This document shows, one piece after another, positions 50,680-58,536 of a stretch of 64,000 bases of DNA. Each line of letters starts with the position of its first letter. The stretch's first letter is position 1. The DNA is from Acidimicrobiia bacterium (GTDB taxonomy: Bacteria; Acidobacteriota; Vicinamibacteria; Vicinamibacterales; SCN-69-37). The notes beneath the pieces are model-generated. The model saw only the letters and a list, made by a program, of their open reading frames with translations, made no database searches and was not told the DNA's origin. The stretch spans positions 124,001-188,000 of the forward strand of contig VFZF01000002.1 of NCBI GenBank assembly GCA_016871335.1, in the 5' to 3' direction. The translations under genes were made by a program, and so were the position numbers.

Positions 50680-52208
50680 ACCCGAGACGTCGCCCGGCGC
50701 TGCGTCAATGCCGCCCGCGCGACTTCCACATCGTCAAACGGCGCGACGCGCGCGCCGATCGTCTGCGTCTGCTCGTGGCCCTTGCCGGCAATCAACACGA
50801 CGTCGCCTGCGCGCGAGGCGCGGATCGCCTGTTCGATCGCCACACGGCGATCGAGGTGCACCAGCAACGGTGTGCCCGATCGCTTCGGCGCTGTCGGGTC
50901 GGCGGGCATCACGATGCCGCGCTTGATGTCGTCGATGATGCGCGCCGGATCCTCGGATCGCGGATTGTCGGACGTGAGCACGACCAGATCGCTCAGACGC
51001 GCGGCCACGGCGCCCATGAGCGGCCGCTTCGTCTTGTCCCGATCGCCGCCGCAGCCGAACACCGTGATGAGACGCCCGTGCGTCAGCGGACGCGCGGTCT
51101 CCAGCAGGTTCTTCAACGCATCGTCGGTGTGCGCGTAGTCCACGACGACCCGCACGTCGTCGGTCGATCCCGACACCACCTGGAACCGTCCGGGGACACC
51201 TTCGAGATTCGAAAGTCCGGCTTCAATCGCCTCGCGCGGCAGACCAAGCGCCGTCGCGGTCGCCACCACACCGAGGATGTTGTAGACGTTCGGCCACCCG
51301 ACCAGCGACGACCGGACGGCCAGCGTGCCCGACTTCGTGGTGACGTCGCAGGCGATCCCGTCGAGGGAGAGTTGGACGGCCTCCGGGCGGACATCTGCGG
51401 TCTTGCTGATGCCAAAGGTCACCGGATTCGACACGCGCGCCGCCAGTTCGGCACCGCGGGGATCGTCAATGTTGATGATGGCGGGCGCACCGGCCGGCAG
51501 CAGGTCAAACAGGCGCTGCTTGGCGTCGAAGTACGCGTTCATGTCGCCGTGGAAGTCCAGATGGTCGCGCGTCAGATTCGTGAAGATGCCGGCGGCGAAC
51601 CGGGTGAACGCCACGCGGTGCAGCACCAGCGCATGGGACGACACCTCCATCGCGCACGCGCGGCAGCCACGGGACACCATCTCGCGCAGCAACCGCTGAA
51701 CTTCACTCGATTCCGGCGTCGTCTGCGACGCATCCACCTCGTCGGTCGGCTGCGGCCCGGTGCGCACCGTCACCGTGCCCAGCCGACCGCAGGGCCAGCC
51801 GGCAGCGTCAAACACGGCGGCCAGCAGATATGTGGTGGTCGTCTTGCCGTTGGTTCCGGTCACGCCGACGACCGTGAGGGTCTCACTGGGATGCCCGTGC
51901 ACGATCGCGGAGAGATCGGCGAGTGCGAGGCGGGCGTCCGGCGTGAGGATCCAGGGGAGCCTCGCACCTGGAGGCGCTTCGCTCGCCGAAACGACGGCCA
52001 CGGCGCCGGCTGCTTCTGCTGCGGCGACAAATGCCGCACCGTCAGACGTCTGGCCGCGAATCGCCACGAACACTGATCCGGGTGTGACCGCTCGGGAGTC
52101 GTTCGTGACGGCGGAGACGACGAGCGAGGCGGTGCCGGCCTCAGTCACACGGTGGCGCGCGTCGGGCGCAAGGGTGCGCGCCGCGGCCACAAGGGCGCCA
52201 AGTGTCAC
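50676..52208 (-). CDS. murE: UDP-MurNAc-L-Ala-D-Glu--meso-diaminopimelate ligase
   Basis: Adds the third amino acid of the stem peptide. It is 510 aa with a GTG start overlapping the upstream penicillin-binding protein gene by 4 bases. TNDSRAV near 35-41, GTNGKTTTT at 118-126, SSHALVLHR and VDYAHTDDAL are family blocks. The motif DNPRSEDP contains DNPR, which selects meso-diaminopimelate rather than lysine, so the peptidoglycan is probably of the DAP type. Confidence 0.97.
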   Translation of the reverse strand: MTLGALVAAARTLAPDARHRVTEAGTASLVVSAVTNDSRAVTPGSVFVAIRGQTSDGAAFVAAAEAAGAVAVVSASEAPPGARLPWILTPDARLALADLSAIVHGHPSETLTVVGVTGTNGKTTTTYLLAAVFDAAGWPCGRLGTVTVRTGPQPTDEVDASQTTPESSEVQRLLREMVSRGCRACAMEVSSHALVLHRVAFTRFAAGIFTNLTRDHLDFHGDMNAYFDAKQRLFDLLPAGAPAIINIDDPRGAELAARVSNPVTFGISKTADVRPEAVQLSLDGIACDVTTKSGTLAVRSSLVGWPNVYNILGVVATATALGLPREAIEAGLSNLEGVPGRFQVVSGSTDDVRVVVDYAHTDDALKNLLETARPLTHGRLITVFGCGGDRDKTKRPLMGAVAARLSDLVVLTSDNPRSEDPARIIDDIKRGIVMPADPTAPKRSGTPLLVHLDRRVAIEQAIRASRAGDVVLIAGKGHEQTQTIGARVAPFDDVEVARAALTQRRATSRV

Positions 52209-54277
52209 TGACGTCCTCCCGGCGGCGCCACCGGGCGCACGCGGTCGAGTTGAATGTAGGTGACGCCGCCGGCATCCACCGGTTCGCCGGCGGCCGGACT
52301 CTGTGTAGTCACGATGCCGTCGCCGCGCGCGCGCACCGTGAGGCCCGATCGCGTCAGCACGCGCATGGCTTCGCGAGCGCCGAGGCCCGTCACGTCGGGC
52401 ATGAGCAACTGCCCGTCGACCTGCCGGATCTGGCGCGCTGCGTCAGCAGCACCCCGGGTGGCGTAACGAGCCGGCACCACGGGGGTCTCCTGCACCACCA
52501 CCGGGGTGGTGGCACTGACGGTGGGAGGCACGCCGAGATGGCGGAGCGCGGCCTCCGAGAACTGCTGGAAGATCGGTGCCGCGACGACACCGCCGTAATA
52601 TCCGCCGGCTCTCGGATCATCGACGACCACCAGCACCGCAAGCGCCGGGCGACGCGCCGGCACAAAGCCGGTGAACGACCCATAGTGATTGGCACTCGAA
52701 TACTGCCCGGCGATGATCTTCTGGGCAGTGCCCGTCTTGCCGGCCACCTGGTACCCGGGGATCGCCGCAGCCTTCGCCGTGCCTCTGACGACCACGTCTT
52801 CCATGATGGCCGTGAGCGTCGCCGCGGTCGCAGGGGAGACCGCCTGCCGCAGGACCCGGGGTTCGACGATTTCGCGAACGCCGTCCTTGATGATCGCCCG
52901 TACGAGGCGGGGTTCAAACAAAGTGCCGCCGTTGGCGACGGCGGCGGTGGCGGCCACCATCTGCAGGGGCGTCACGGCGACCTGGTATCCCATGGACACG
53001 GATGCCAGCGCCGAGGCATTGAGGTGCTCCGGCCGCCAGACGATCCCGCCACTCGCGCCCCGGAAGTCGGGCGCATGCACTTCGCCAAATCCAAACCGGC
53101 GCACATACCGATTCAGGCGCTCCGCACCGATTTGCCACCCGGCCCTGATGGCGCCGACATTGCTCGACTTCACAATGACGTCATGAAACGTCATGTGGGC
53201 GCCGTAATAGTGCTCGTCGTGAATGGGTTTTCGCTGCGGAATCTTGATGTAACCGGGCGCGGTTTCGATCAGGTCGCCTGGGGCGAGAATCCCCTCTTCA
53301 ATCGCTGCGGCGGCGGTGACAATCTTGAAGGTCGATCCCGGCTCGTAGATTTCCTGAACCGCCCGATTGCGGCGCAAGTCGGCCTCAAACGCGCCCGGCG
53401 TGTTCGGATTGAAGCTCGGATAATTCGCGAGCGCGAGAATTTCGCCCGTGTTCGGGTCCATCGCGACCAGGGTCACGGCGGTGGCGCGATGCCGTTCAGC
53501 GCCTGCACGCACTTCGCGCTCCGCGATGTGCTGGAGATACTGATCGATCGTGAGTTCGAGCGTCGCACCGGCCGTCGGTTCCGATTCGACGCGGCTCTGC
53601 ACGGCCTGGTGTTTGGCATCGGTCAACATCAGCACGCGGCCTTTTTTGCCGCGGATGGTCGAGTCGTACGCCGCCTCGATGCCGCCCTGCCCGTTGTTCT
53701 CGCGTCCGACGTACCCGAGCACGTGCGCGCCCAGTTCCTTGTTCGGATAGTACCGGCGGGATTCCGCGCGCACCTCGACGCCGTGCAGCTTCAGCGCCGC
53801 AACACGTGCGCCGACCGCAGGCGACACGCCGCGACGGACAAACGCAAAGGCGCTTCTGTTGGCAGCGGCGGCAGAAATGGATTTGATCAGGTCCGCGCGC
53901 TCCGTACGGCTGCAGTCGCCGAACACCGCGCACAGATCCTGAATCGTCGCCGCCACGTCCTTCAGTACGCGCGGGTTGACGGTCACATTGTCGGCGTCCA
54001 CCGAAATGGCGAGCACTTCCCCGTTGCGATCGAGCAGATCGCCCCGCTTTGCCGGGGGTTCATACACCCGCATCTGCTGGTCGGTGGCGACGTCGAGATA
54101 GTGCGGGTGCCGCACGACCTGCAGGTACACGAGCCGGGCCTGAATGCCGGCCGTCCAGACGACAAACGCCACCGCCACGAGCAGCAGACGCCGGCGGAAG
54201 GCGCGGCGCCACGACGCCTCGAATGCGGCATCGGGCCGGTCGTCGGTCTGCAATGGATCAAGTTCCCGCGGCGCCAT
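52205..54277 (-). CDS. ftsI: Septal penicillin-binding protein (FtsI-like) with C-terminal PASTA domain
   Basis: A monofunctional transpeptidase that cross-links septal peptidoglycan together with FtsW. It is 690 aa: cytoplasmic tail, one membrane helix (about 31-46), PBP dimerisation domain starting RGDLLDRNGEVLAIS, and transpeptidase domain. The active-site serine is S315 in GSTFK, SSN is at 371-373 and KTGTA near 525. A single PASTA domain (MPDVTGLGAREAMRVLTRSGL) occupies the last 65 residues, as in Gram-positive and SpoVD-type PBPs rather than E. coli FtsI. The position in the dcw cluster supports the septal role. Confidence 0.95.
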   Translation of the reverse strand: MAPRELDPLQTDDRPDAAFEASWRRAFRRRLLLVAVAFVVWTAGIQARLVYLQVVRHPHYLDVATDQQMRVYEPPAKRGDLLDRNGEVLAISVDADNVTVNPRVLKDVAATIQDLCAVFGDCSRTERADLIKSISAAAANRSAFAFVRRGVSPAVGARVAALKLHGVEVRAESRRYYPNKELGAHVLGYVGRENNGQGGIEAAYDSTIRGKKGRVLMLTDAKHQAVQSRVESEPTAGATLELTIDQYLQHIAEREVRAGAERHRATAVTLVAMDPNTGEILALANYPSFNPNTPGAFEADLRRNRAVQEIYEPGSTFKIVTAAAAIEEGILAPGDLIETAPGYIKIPQRKPIHDEHYYGAHMTFHDVIVKSSNVGAIRAGWQIGAERLNRYVRRFGFGEVHAPDFRGASGGIVWRPEHLNASALASVSMGYQVAVTPLQMVAATAAVANGGTLFEPRLVRAIIKDGVREIVEPRVLRQAVSPATAATLTAIMEDVVVRGTAKAAAIPGYQVAGKTGTAQKIIAGQYSSANHYGSFTGFVPARRPALAVLVVVDDPRAGGYYGGVVAAPIFQQFSEAALRHLGVPPTVSATTPVVVQETPVVPARYATRGAADAARQIRQVDGQLLMPDVTGLGAREAMRVLTRSGLTVRARGDGIVTTQSPAAGEPVDAGGVTYIQLDRVRPVAPPGGRQ

Positions 54278-54289
54278 GATCCCTCCCCG

Positions 54290-54679
54290 TTACCGCGCGT
54301 GCGCCACAGCGGCCTTCGGGGCCGTCGCGGCTCTGATCCGCTCAAGCAGCAGCGTCTCTGCCGCCGTCGGGTACACCATCTGCAATTCACGCATCGCCCG
54401 GCGTTCGATCACGGCCGGCGCGCGCAACGCTTCCACTTCGAGACGCAGGCGTCGGTTGAGCGCTTCTTCGGCGACGTACTCCTTCGCCATCCGCTCGACC
54501 TGGTAGCCGGAGTCGATGATCTGGTAGTGCTGCCACGCGGAGAACAGCAGCATGCTCACCACAACGAACCCGCCGCCAAGGGTGCGCACCAGGGCCCGGC
54601 GCTGCTTCTCGTCCACGCCGCGGACGACCGGGTTGTTCCGGACGTCCTTCTTGATTGCGTATTCGACGTCGATGCTCAT
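54290..54679 (-). CDS. ftsL: Cell division protein FtsL
   Basis: A small bitopic divisome protein of 129 aa. A membrane helix spans about 37-52 (GGFVVVSMLLFSAW), followed by a leucine-zipper-like coiled coil (RMAKEYVAEEALNRRLRLEVEAL) and a short tail (AMRELQMVYPTAAETLLLE). Sequence conservation is low in this family, so identification rests on topology and position between rsmH and ftsI. The ATG overlaps the rsmH stop by 4 bases. Confidence 0.85.
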   Translation of the reverse strand: MSIDVEYAIKKDVRNNPVVRGVDEKQRRALVRTLGGGFVVVSMLLFSAWQHYQIIDSGYQVERMAKEYVAEEALNRRLRLEVEALRAPAVIERRAMRELQMVYPTAAETLLLERIRAATAPKAAVAHAR

Positions 54680-55563
54680 GCCACCCTCTCCACCACTCGC
54701 AGCCGCGCACTCCGCGCCCGTGGATTGCGCCCGGACTCGTCGTCGCCCGGCACCACCGGCCGTTTCGTCACCACACGCACCGTGGCGGCGTCGGCCTGTG
54801 CCATCCGCCGCCAGGTGTGCTTCACGATCCGGTCTTCCAGCGAGTGAAACGCGATCACGGCCATCCGTCCGCCAGGCGCCAGACACCCTGCCGCCTCTTC
54901 CAGAAACGCCTCAAGCCCGTCCAATTCGCCGTTGATGAAGATCCGCAACGCCTGGAACGTCCGAGTTGCCGGGTCCACCCGCTGCCAACCGCCGCCAACC
55001 GCCCGCCGCACCACCGTCGCCAACTCACCCGTGCGCAGAATCGGCGCCACCGCCCGCGCGTCCACAATGGCGCGCGCGACCCGCCGCGACCTCCGCTCCT
55101 CGCCGAACTGATAAATCACGTTCGCGAGTGTTTCCTCGTCGACCGTCGCCAACCACTCCGACAACGGCTGTCCGGAAGACCGGTCCATCCGCATGTCGAG
55201 CGGCCCGTCCTGCCGGAAACTGAATCCCCGCTCCGCGTCATCCAACTGCATCGATGACACGCCCAAATCCACCAGCACCCCATCCACCGCCGTCCGCCCG
55301 AGGCCCGCGATCACCTGTCGCAGCGATCGGTAGTCCGCATGGACGAACGTGACGCGATCCCCAAATCCCGCCAGCCGCTCCCGCGCAATCGCCAGCGCGG
55401 CCTCGTCGCGGTCAATCCCCACCACGTGCCCGGCCCCGGCTTCCAGCAACGCGGCCGTGTGCCCGCCAAGCCCCAACGTCCCGTCCACGTACCACCCGTC
55501 GGCCTTCGGCGCGAGCCACGCGACGACGTCGTCGAGCAGGACCGGCGCGTGCGTGGGCGTCAG
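54676..55563 (-). CDS. rsmH: 16S rRNA m4C1402 methyltransferase RsmH
   Basis: Methylates N4 of C1402 in 16S rRNA. It is 295 aa if translation begins at the CTG at 55563. That codon overlaps the mraZ stop as CTGA, exactly like the ATGA and GTGA overlaps elsewhere in the cluster, and gives M-TPTHAPVLLDDVV, where the family begins. No ATG, GTG or TTG exists in frame at a reasonable position: the upstream frame lies wholly within mraZ and lacks similarity. Conserved blocks: DGTLGLGGHT, DRDEAALAIA, GVLVDLGVSSMQLDD, FSFRQDGPLDMRMD, FHSLEDRIVK. Confidence 0.9.
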   Translation of the reverse strand: MTPTHAPVLLDDVVAWLAPKADGWYVDGTLGLGGHTAALLEAGAGHVVGIDRDEAALAIARERLAGFGDRVTFVHADYRSLRQVIAGLGRTAVDGVLVDLGVSSMQLDDAERGFSFRQDGPLDMRMDRSSGQPLSEWLATVDEETLANVIYQFGEERRSRRVARAIVDARAVAPILRTGELATVVRRAVGGGWQRVDPATRTFQALRIFINGELDGLEAFLEEAAGCLAPGGRMAVIAFHSLEDRIVKHTWRRMAQADAATVRVVTKRPVVPGDDESGRNPRARSARLRVVERVA

Positions 55564-56000
55564 ATGCCGAACTCCGCCAGCGCCCTGGCGTCGTCGTCGG
55601 TGAACGGCTCGCGGTCGAACTTCGCGAGCAGCCGCTCGTGGTTCCACACGTCGAGGTAATCCACCTGGCCCAACACATCGACATCGCCAGCCATGCCGGC
55701 GGTGGCGCGCAGTCGCGTGGGCAGCGACACACGCCCCTGACTGTCGAACTCCCCCAACTGGCCGAAATAGTTGACGCGGTCGAGAAACTTCAGGCGGGCC
55801 GGATGCGTACTCGGCATGCGACGGAGCCGTTCTTCGACGCCCATCCACACGGGCATCGGGTAAATGCGGACCGATTCGCCGGTAACGCTGGTGACGAACA
55901 GAGAGGTGCCGTGTTGCTCCTCCACGAGCGCCCTGAAGGCGTTCGGGATCTTGAGCCGCCCCTTGTCGTCGATCTTGGCGGAATAATTTCCCCGAAGCAC
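55560..56000 (-). CDS. mraZ: Transcriptional regulator MraZ
   Basis: A SpoVT/AbrB-fold DNA-binding protein of 146 aa that represses the dcw operon. The paired domains start LRGNYSAKIDDKGRLKIPNAFR (residues 2-23) and GEFDSQGRVSLPTRLR (about 86-101). The GTG start at 56000 directly follows the three 10-bp-spaced boxes that it should bind. First gene of the cluster; its stop overlaps the proposed CTG start of rsmH. Confidence 0.95.
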   Translation of the reverse strand: MLRGNYSAKIDDKGRLKIPNAFRALVEEQHGTSLFVTSVTGESVRIYPMPVWMGVEERLRRMPSTHPARLKFLDRVNYFGQLGEFDSQGRVSLPTRLRATAGMAGDVDVLGQVDYLDVWNHERLLAKFDREPFTDDDARALAEFGI

Positions 56001-56006
56001 AATTTA

Positions 56007-56032
56007 CTCCACTTTGCTCCAGATAGGTCCAC
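56007..56032 (-). promoter_or_regulatory. MraZ boxes (three direct repeats)
   Basis: On the minus strand GTGGAC, CTGGAG and GTGGAG follow one another at an exact 10-base period, separated by CTAT and CAAA, with AAAGTGGAG resembling known MraZ sites. They cover the predicted transcription start and leader of the dcw operon, so MraZ binding would block initiation. Confidence 0.8.
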
Positions 56033-56036
56033 ACGG

Positions 56037-56065
56037 ATAGTAGGAGCGTACAGGGTGTCTGTCAA
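56037..56065 (-). promoter_or_regulatory. Sigma-70 promoter of the dcw cluster
   Basis: On the minus strand a perfect TTGACA (56060-56065) is followed by a 17-base spacer and TACTAT (56037-56042). Transcription would start near 56030, inside the first MraZ box and about 30 bases before the mraZ GTG. It is the best promoter in the window. Confidence 0.85.
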
Positions 56066-56160
56066 CGGCAAACTGTGGCAGGAATTAGGCTTACGTCTTT
56101 TATTCGCCATTCATACGCCCTTCGTTTTAGGTCATACACCTGCCAGCCAGCAGCTTGCGT

Positions 56161-56166
56161 TACGAT
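56161..56166 (+). promoter_or_regulatory. Possible -10 box of the first glycosyltransferase gene
   Basis: TACGAT ends 6 bases before the ATG at 56173. No -35 is evident. It fits the leaderless pattern of other promoter-proximal genes here, but the match is only moderate. Confidence 0.3.
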
Positions 56167-56172
56167 TCGCGG

Positions 56173-57033
56173 ATGGCCACCCCCGAGCAGGTCTCGGTCG
56201 TTCTTCCCGCGTTCAACGAGGCAGATGCCATCGGTGACGTCGTGCGCGACCTCGCTGCCTCGGCGCGATGGCACGAAATTGTTGTGGTGGATGACGGGTC
56301 CACGGACGGCACGGCGGCTGCCGCGGCCGCGGCGGGTGCCCGCGTCATTCGACAGCCGTACAACAAGGGCAACGGCGCCGCCGTCAAGGCGGGCATCCGC
56401 GCCGCAACGGGCGACTATCTGCTGATCGTGGATGGCGACGGACAACACAAGCCGGCCGACGCGGTCCGACTCACCGCCCTGCTGGGCGACTACGATCTGG
56501 TGGTCGGCGCGCGCACATCGGAGACACACGCGAGTCTGACGCGGCGCGTCGGCAACGCGGCGTTGAATCGCCTGGCCGGCTATCTCACCGGTCAGGTGAT
56601 TCCGGATCTGACATCGGGATTTCGCGCGGCGCGACTCGACTATCTGCGCGAGATCCTGTTCCTGCTGCCCAACGGCTTCTCCACGCCCACCACCACCACG
56701 CTCGCGTTCATCAAGGCCGGGCACAGCGTGCGATTCGAGCCTGTCGAGGCGCGGCAGCGCACCGGCCAGTCCAAGATCCGTCTGTCCAGTGATGGCGTGA
56801 AGTTCCTCGTGATCATGCTCCGCGTCATCACCATCTACAGTCCCATGCGAGTGTTCATGCCGGTCGCCGCGACCGCCTTTGTCCTGGGCGCCGGATATGC
56901 CGCCTGGACGATTGCCACGCAGATGCACATCACCAACTCGTCAGTCCTGTTGATCATGTTTGCGGTCGTCGTCTTCCTGGTCGGCCTGGTCTCTGAACAA
57001 ATCTCGACGCAACGCTTCGATGGCCGCCGTTAG
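56173..57033 (+). CDS. Family-2 glycosyltransferase with C-terminal membrane helices (DPM1-like)
   Basis: A 286-aa polyprenyl-phosphate glycosyltransferase. The GT-A core has VVLPAFNEADAIGDVV (9-24), VVDDGSTDGT (about 38-47), the YNKGNGAAVKAGI sugar-binding block and the DGDGQH metal motif. Two hydrophobic segments close the protein (about 228-245 and 256-274). It probably transfers a sugar from a nucleotide donor to undecaprenyl phosphate, facing the cytoplasm. The ATG at 56173 is favoured over a TTG 18 bases upstream. Its end overlaps the next gene by 14 bases. Confidence 0.85.
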   Translation: MATPEQVSVVLPAFNEADAIGDVVRDLAASARWHEIVVVDDGSTDGTAAAAAAAGARVIRQPYNKGNGAAVKAGIRAATGDYLLIVDGDGQHKPADAVRLTALLGDYDLVVGARTSETHASLTRRVGNAALNRLAGYLTGQVIPDLTSGFRAARLDYLREILFLLPNGFSTPTTTTLAFIKAGHSVRFEPVEARQRTGQSKIRLSSDGVKFLVIMLRVITIYSPMRVFMPVAATAFVLGAGYAAWTIATQMHITNSSVLLIMFAVVVFLVGLVSEQISTQRFDGRR

Positions 57034-57793
57034 TCCAGCCACACACGCCGCCACGCCGTCGATGTTGGTGGTGATGCCAACCTACAACGAGCGCGCAAAT
57101 CTGGAACCGGTCGTGGCGGGTATCCTCGCGCATCCCTTCACCCGGGTGCTGATCGTCGACGATGGATCGCCCGATGGTACCGGCGCGCTGGCCGATGCGC
57201 TGGCGGTCCGCCATTCCGGGCGCGTCAAGGCAATGCACCGCACCGGTCCTCGTGGTCTCGGGCGGTCGTACATCGACGGCCTTCGGCATGCCATCACCAG
57301 CGGCGCTGACACCATCTGCCAGATGGATGCCGACCTGTCGCACGATCCCTCAGCCCTGCCCGAGTTGGCCGCTGCCCTGCAACACTACGACCTGGTCATC
57401 GGGTCGCGCTATCTCAACGGCGCGATCAGCGTGGTGAACTGGCCGCTGCACCGCATCATGTTGTCCGCGTTCGCCAACCGCTACATCCGCGCGGTGACGG
57501 GTCTCTCGCCGCGCGACTGCACCAGCGCGTACCGCGCGTGGCGCTGCTCCCTGCTTGCGCAACTCCCGCTGCAGCACGCGCGCACCAGCGGGTACGCGTT
57601 CCTGCCTGAAATGCTCGTGGAGGCCGTACGGCTGGGGGGACGCGTCGGAGAAGTGCCGATTCTGTTCGTCGAGCGGCGGGCTGGTGCCTCAAAACTATCG
57701 CTTCACGTATTGCTTGAATCACTGCTGGTGCCGTGGCTGGTCGTGCTGCGGGGCGGGCGCGTCCGCCGCGCGGACCGGCCGCGTCGCGGATAG
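57020..57793 (+). CDS. Polyprenol monophosphomannose synthase-like glycosyltransferase
   Basis: A GT2 protein of 257 aa resembling the catalytic domain of dolichol/polyprenol-phosphate mannose synthase (DPM1/Ppm1). Blocks: VVMPTYNERANLEPVV, LIVDDGSPDGTG, HRTGPRGLGRSYIDGL, MDADLSHDP, VIGSRYLNGA and KLSLHVLLES. No membrane helix is obvious apart from a short C-terminal hydrophobic stretch. It would make a polyprenyl-phosphate sugar used for lipid-linked or extracytoplasmic glycosylation. The ATG at 57020 overlaps the preceding gene. Confidence 0.88.
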   Translation: MAAVSPATHAATPSMLVVMPTYNERANLEPVVAGILAHPFTRVLIVDDGSPDGTGALADALAVRHSGRVKAMHRTGPRGLGRSYIDGLRHAITSGADTICQMDADLSHDPSALPELAAALQHYDLVIGSRYLNGAISVVNWPLHRIMLSAFANRYIRAVTGLSPRDCTSAYRAWRCSLLAQLPLQHARTSGYAFLPEMLVEAVRLGGRVGEVPILFVERRAGASKLSLHVLLESLLVPWLVVLRGGRVRRADRPRRG

Positions 57794-57810
57794 AATGTCA
57801 CGCGTCCGTC

Positions 57811-58536
57811 ATGGCCCAGGGTCTCAGCATCTTCTTCCCCGCGTATAACGACAGTGGCACGATCGCCAGCCTGGTGATCACCGCGCGGGCGTCGGCACAA
57901 AAGCTGACGGATGATTTCGAGATTCTGATCATCAACGACGGCAGCGCGGATCATACCGCCGAAATCGCCGACGAACTGGCGCACACCTATCCCGAGGTGC
58001 GGGTCATCCACCATCCCGTCAACCGCGGGTACGGGGGCGCGCTGCGCAGCGGCTTCTCCGGGGCTCGCAAGGACGTCGTGTTCTACACCGACGGCGATGC
58101 GCAGTACGACCCGGCCGAGCTGGAGTTGTTGTGGCCGAAGATGGTGGACGGCGTGGACGTGGTCAACGGCTACAAGATCAGCCGGTCCGACCCGATGCAC
58201 CGCATCATCATCGGACGTGTCTACCACCACACGGTCAAGATCCTGTTCGGCCTGCGGGTGCGTGACGTGGATTGCGACTTCCGGCTGATCCGGCGCTCGG
58301 TGTTCGAGCGCCTCACGCTGGAACACAACAGCGGCGTCATCTGCCTCGAGCTGATGAAGAAGCTGACCGATGCCGGGTGCACCATCGCCGAGGTCCCGGT
58401 GCACCACTACCATCGCGCATTCGGCAAGTCACAGTTCTTCAACTTTCCCCGGTTGTGGCACACGCTGCAGGATGTCCTCACACTCTGGGTCAAGCTGGTC
58501 ATCCTCGGAGCCCACAGAAAGCGGACGCCGGCATGA
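57811..58536 (+). CDS. Family-2 glycosyltransferase
   Basis: A 241-aa GT-A enzyme without obvious membrane segments except near the C-terminus (VLTLWVKLVILG). SIFFPAYNDSGTIASLV, LIINDGSADHT, NRGYGGALRSGF and YTDGDAQYDP are GT2 motifs, and VRDVDCDFRLIRRSVFE is typical of polyprenyl-phosphate sugar transferases. Donor and acceptor are unknown. A TAGAAT box lies 14 bases before the ATG. Its stop overlaps the epimerase start by 4 bases (ATGA). Confidence 0.85.
   Translation: MAQGLSIFFPAYNDSGTIASLVITARASAQKLTDDFEILIINDGSADHTAEIADELAHTYPEVRVIHHPVNRGYGGALRSGFSGARKDVVFYTDGDAQYDPAELELLWPKMVDGVDVVNGYKISRSDPMHRIIIGRVYHHTVKILFGLRVRDVDCDFRLIRRSVFERLTLEHNSGVICLELMKKLTDAGCTIAEVPVHHYHRAFGKSQFFNFPRLWHTLQDVLTLWVKLVILGAHRKRTPA

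Noticed and set aside
52202-54847. 881-codon plus-strand frame antisense to ftsI and ftsL
   Set aside because: Shadow of the PBP gene; it lacks hydrophobic cores or any motif.
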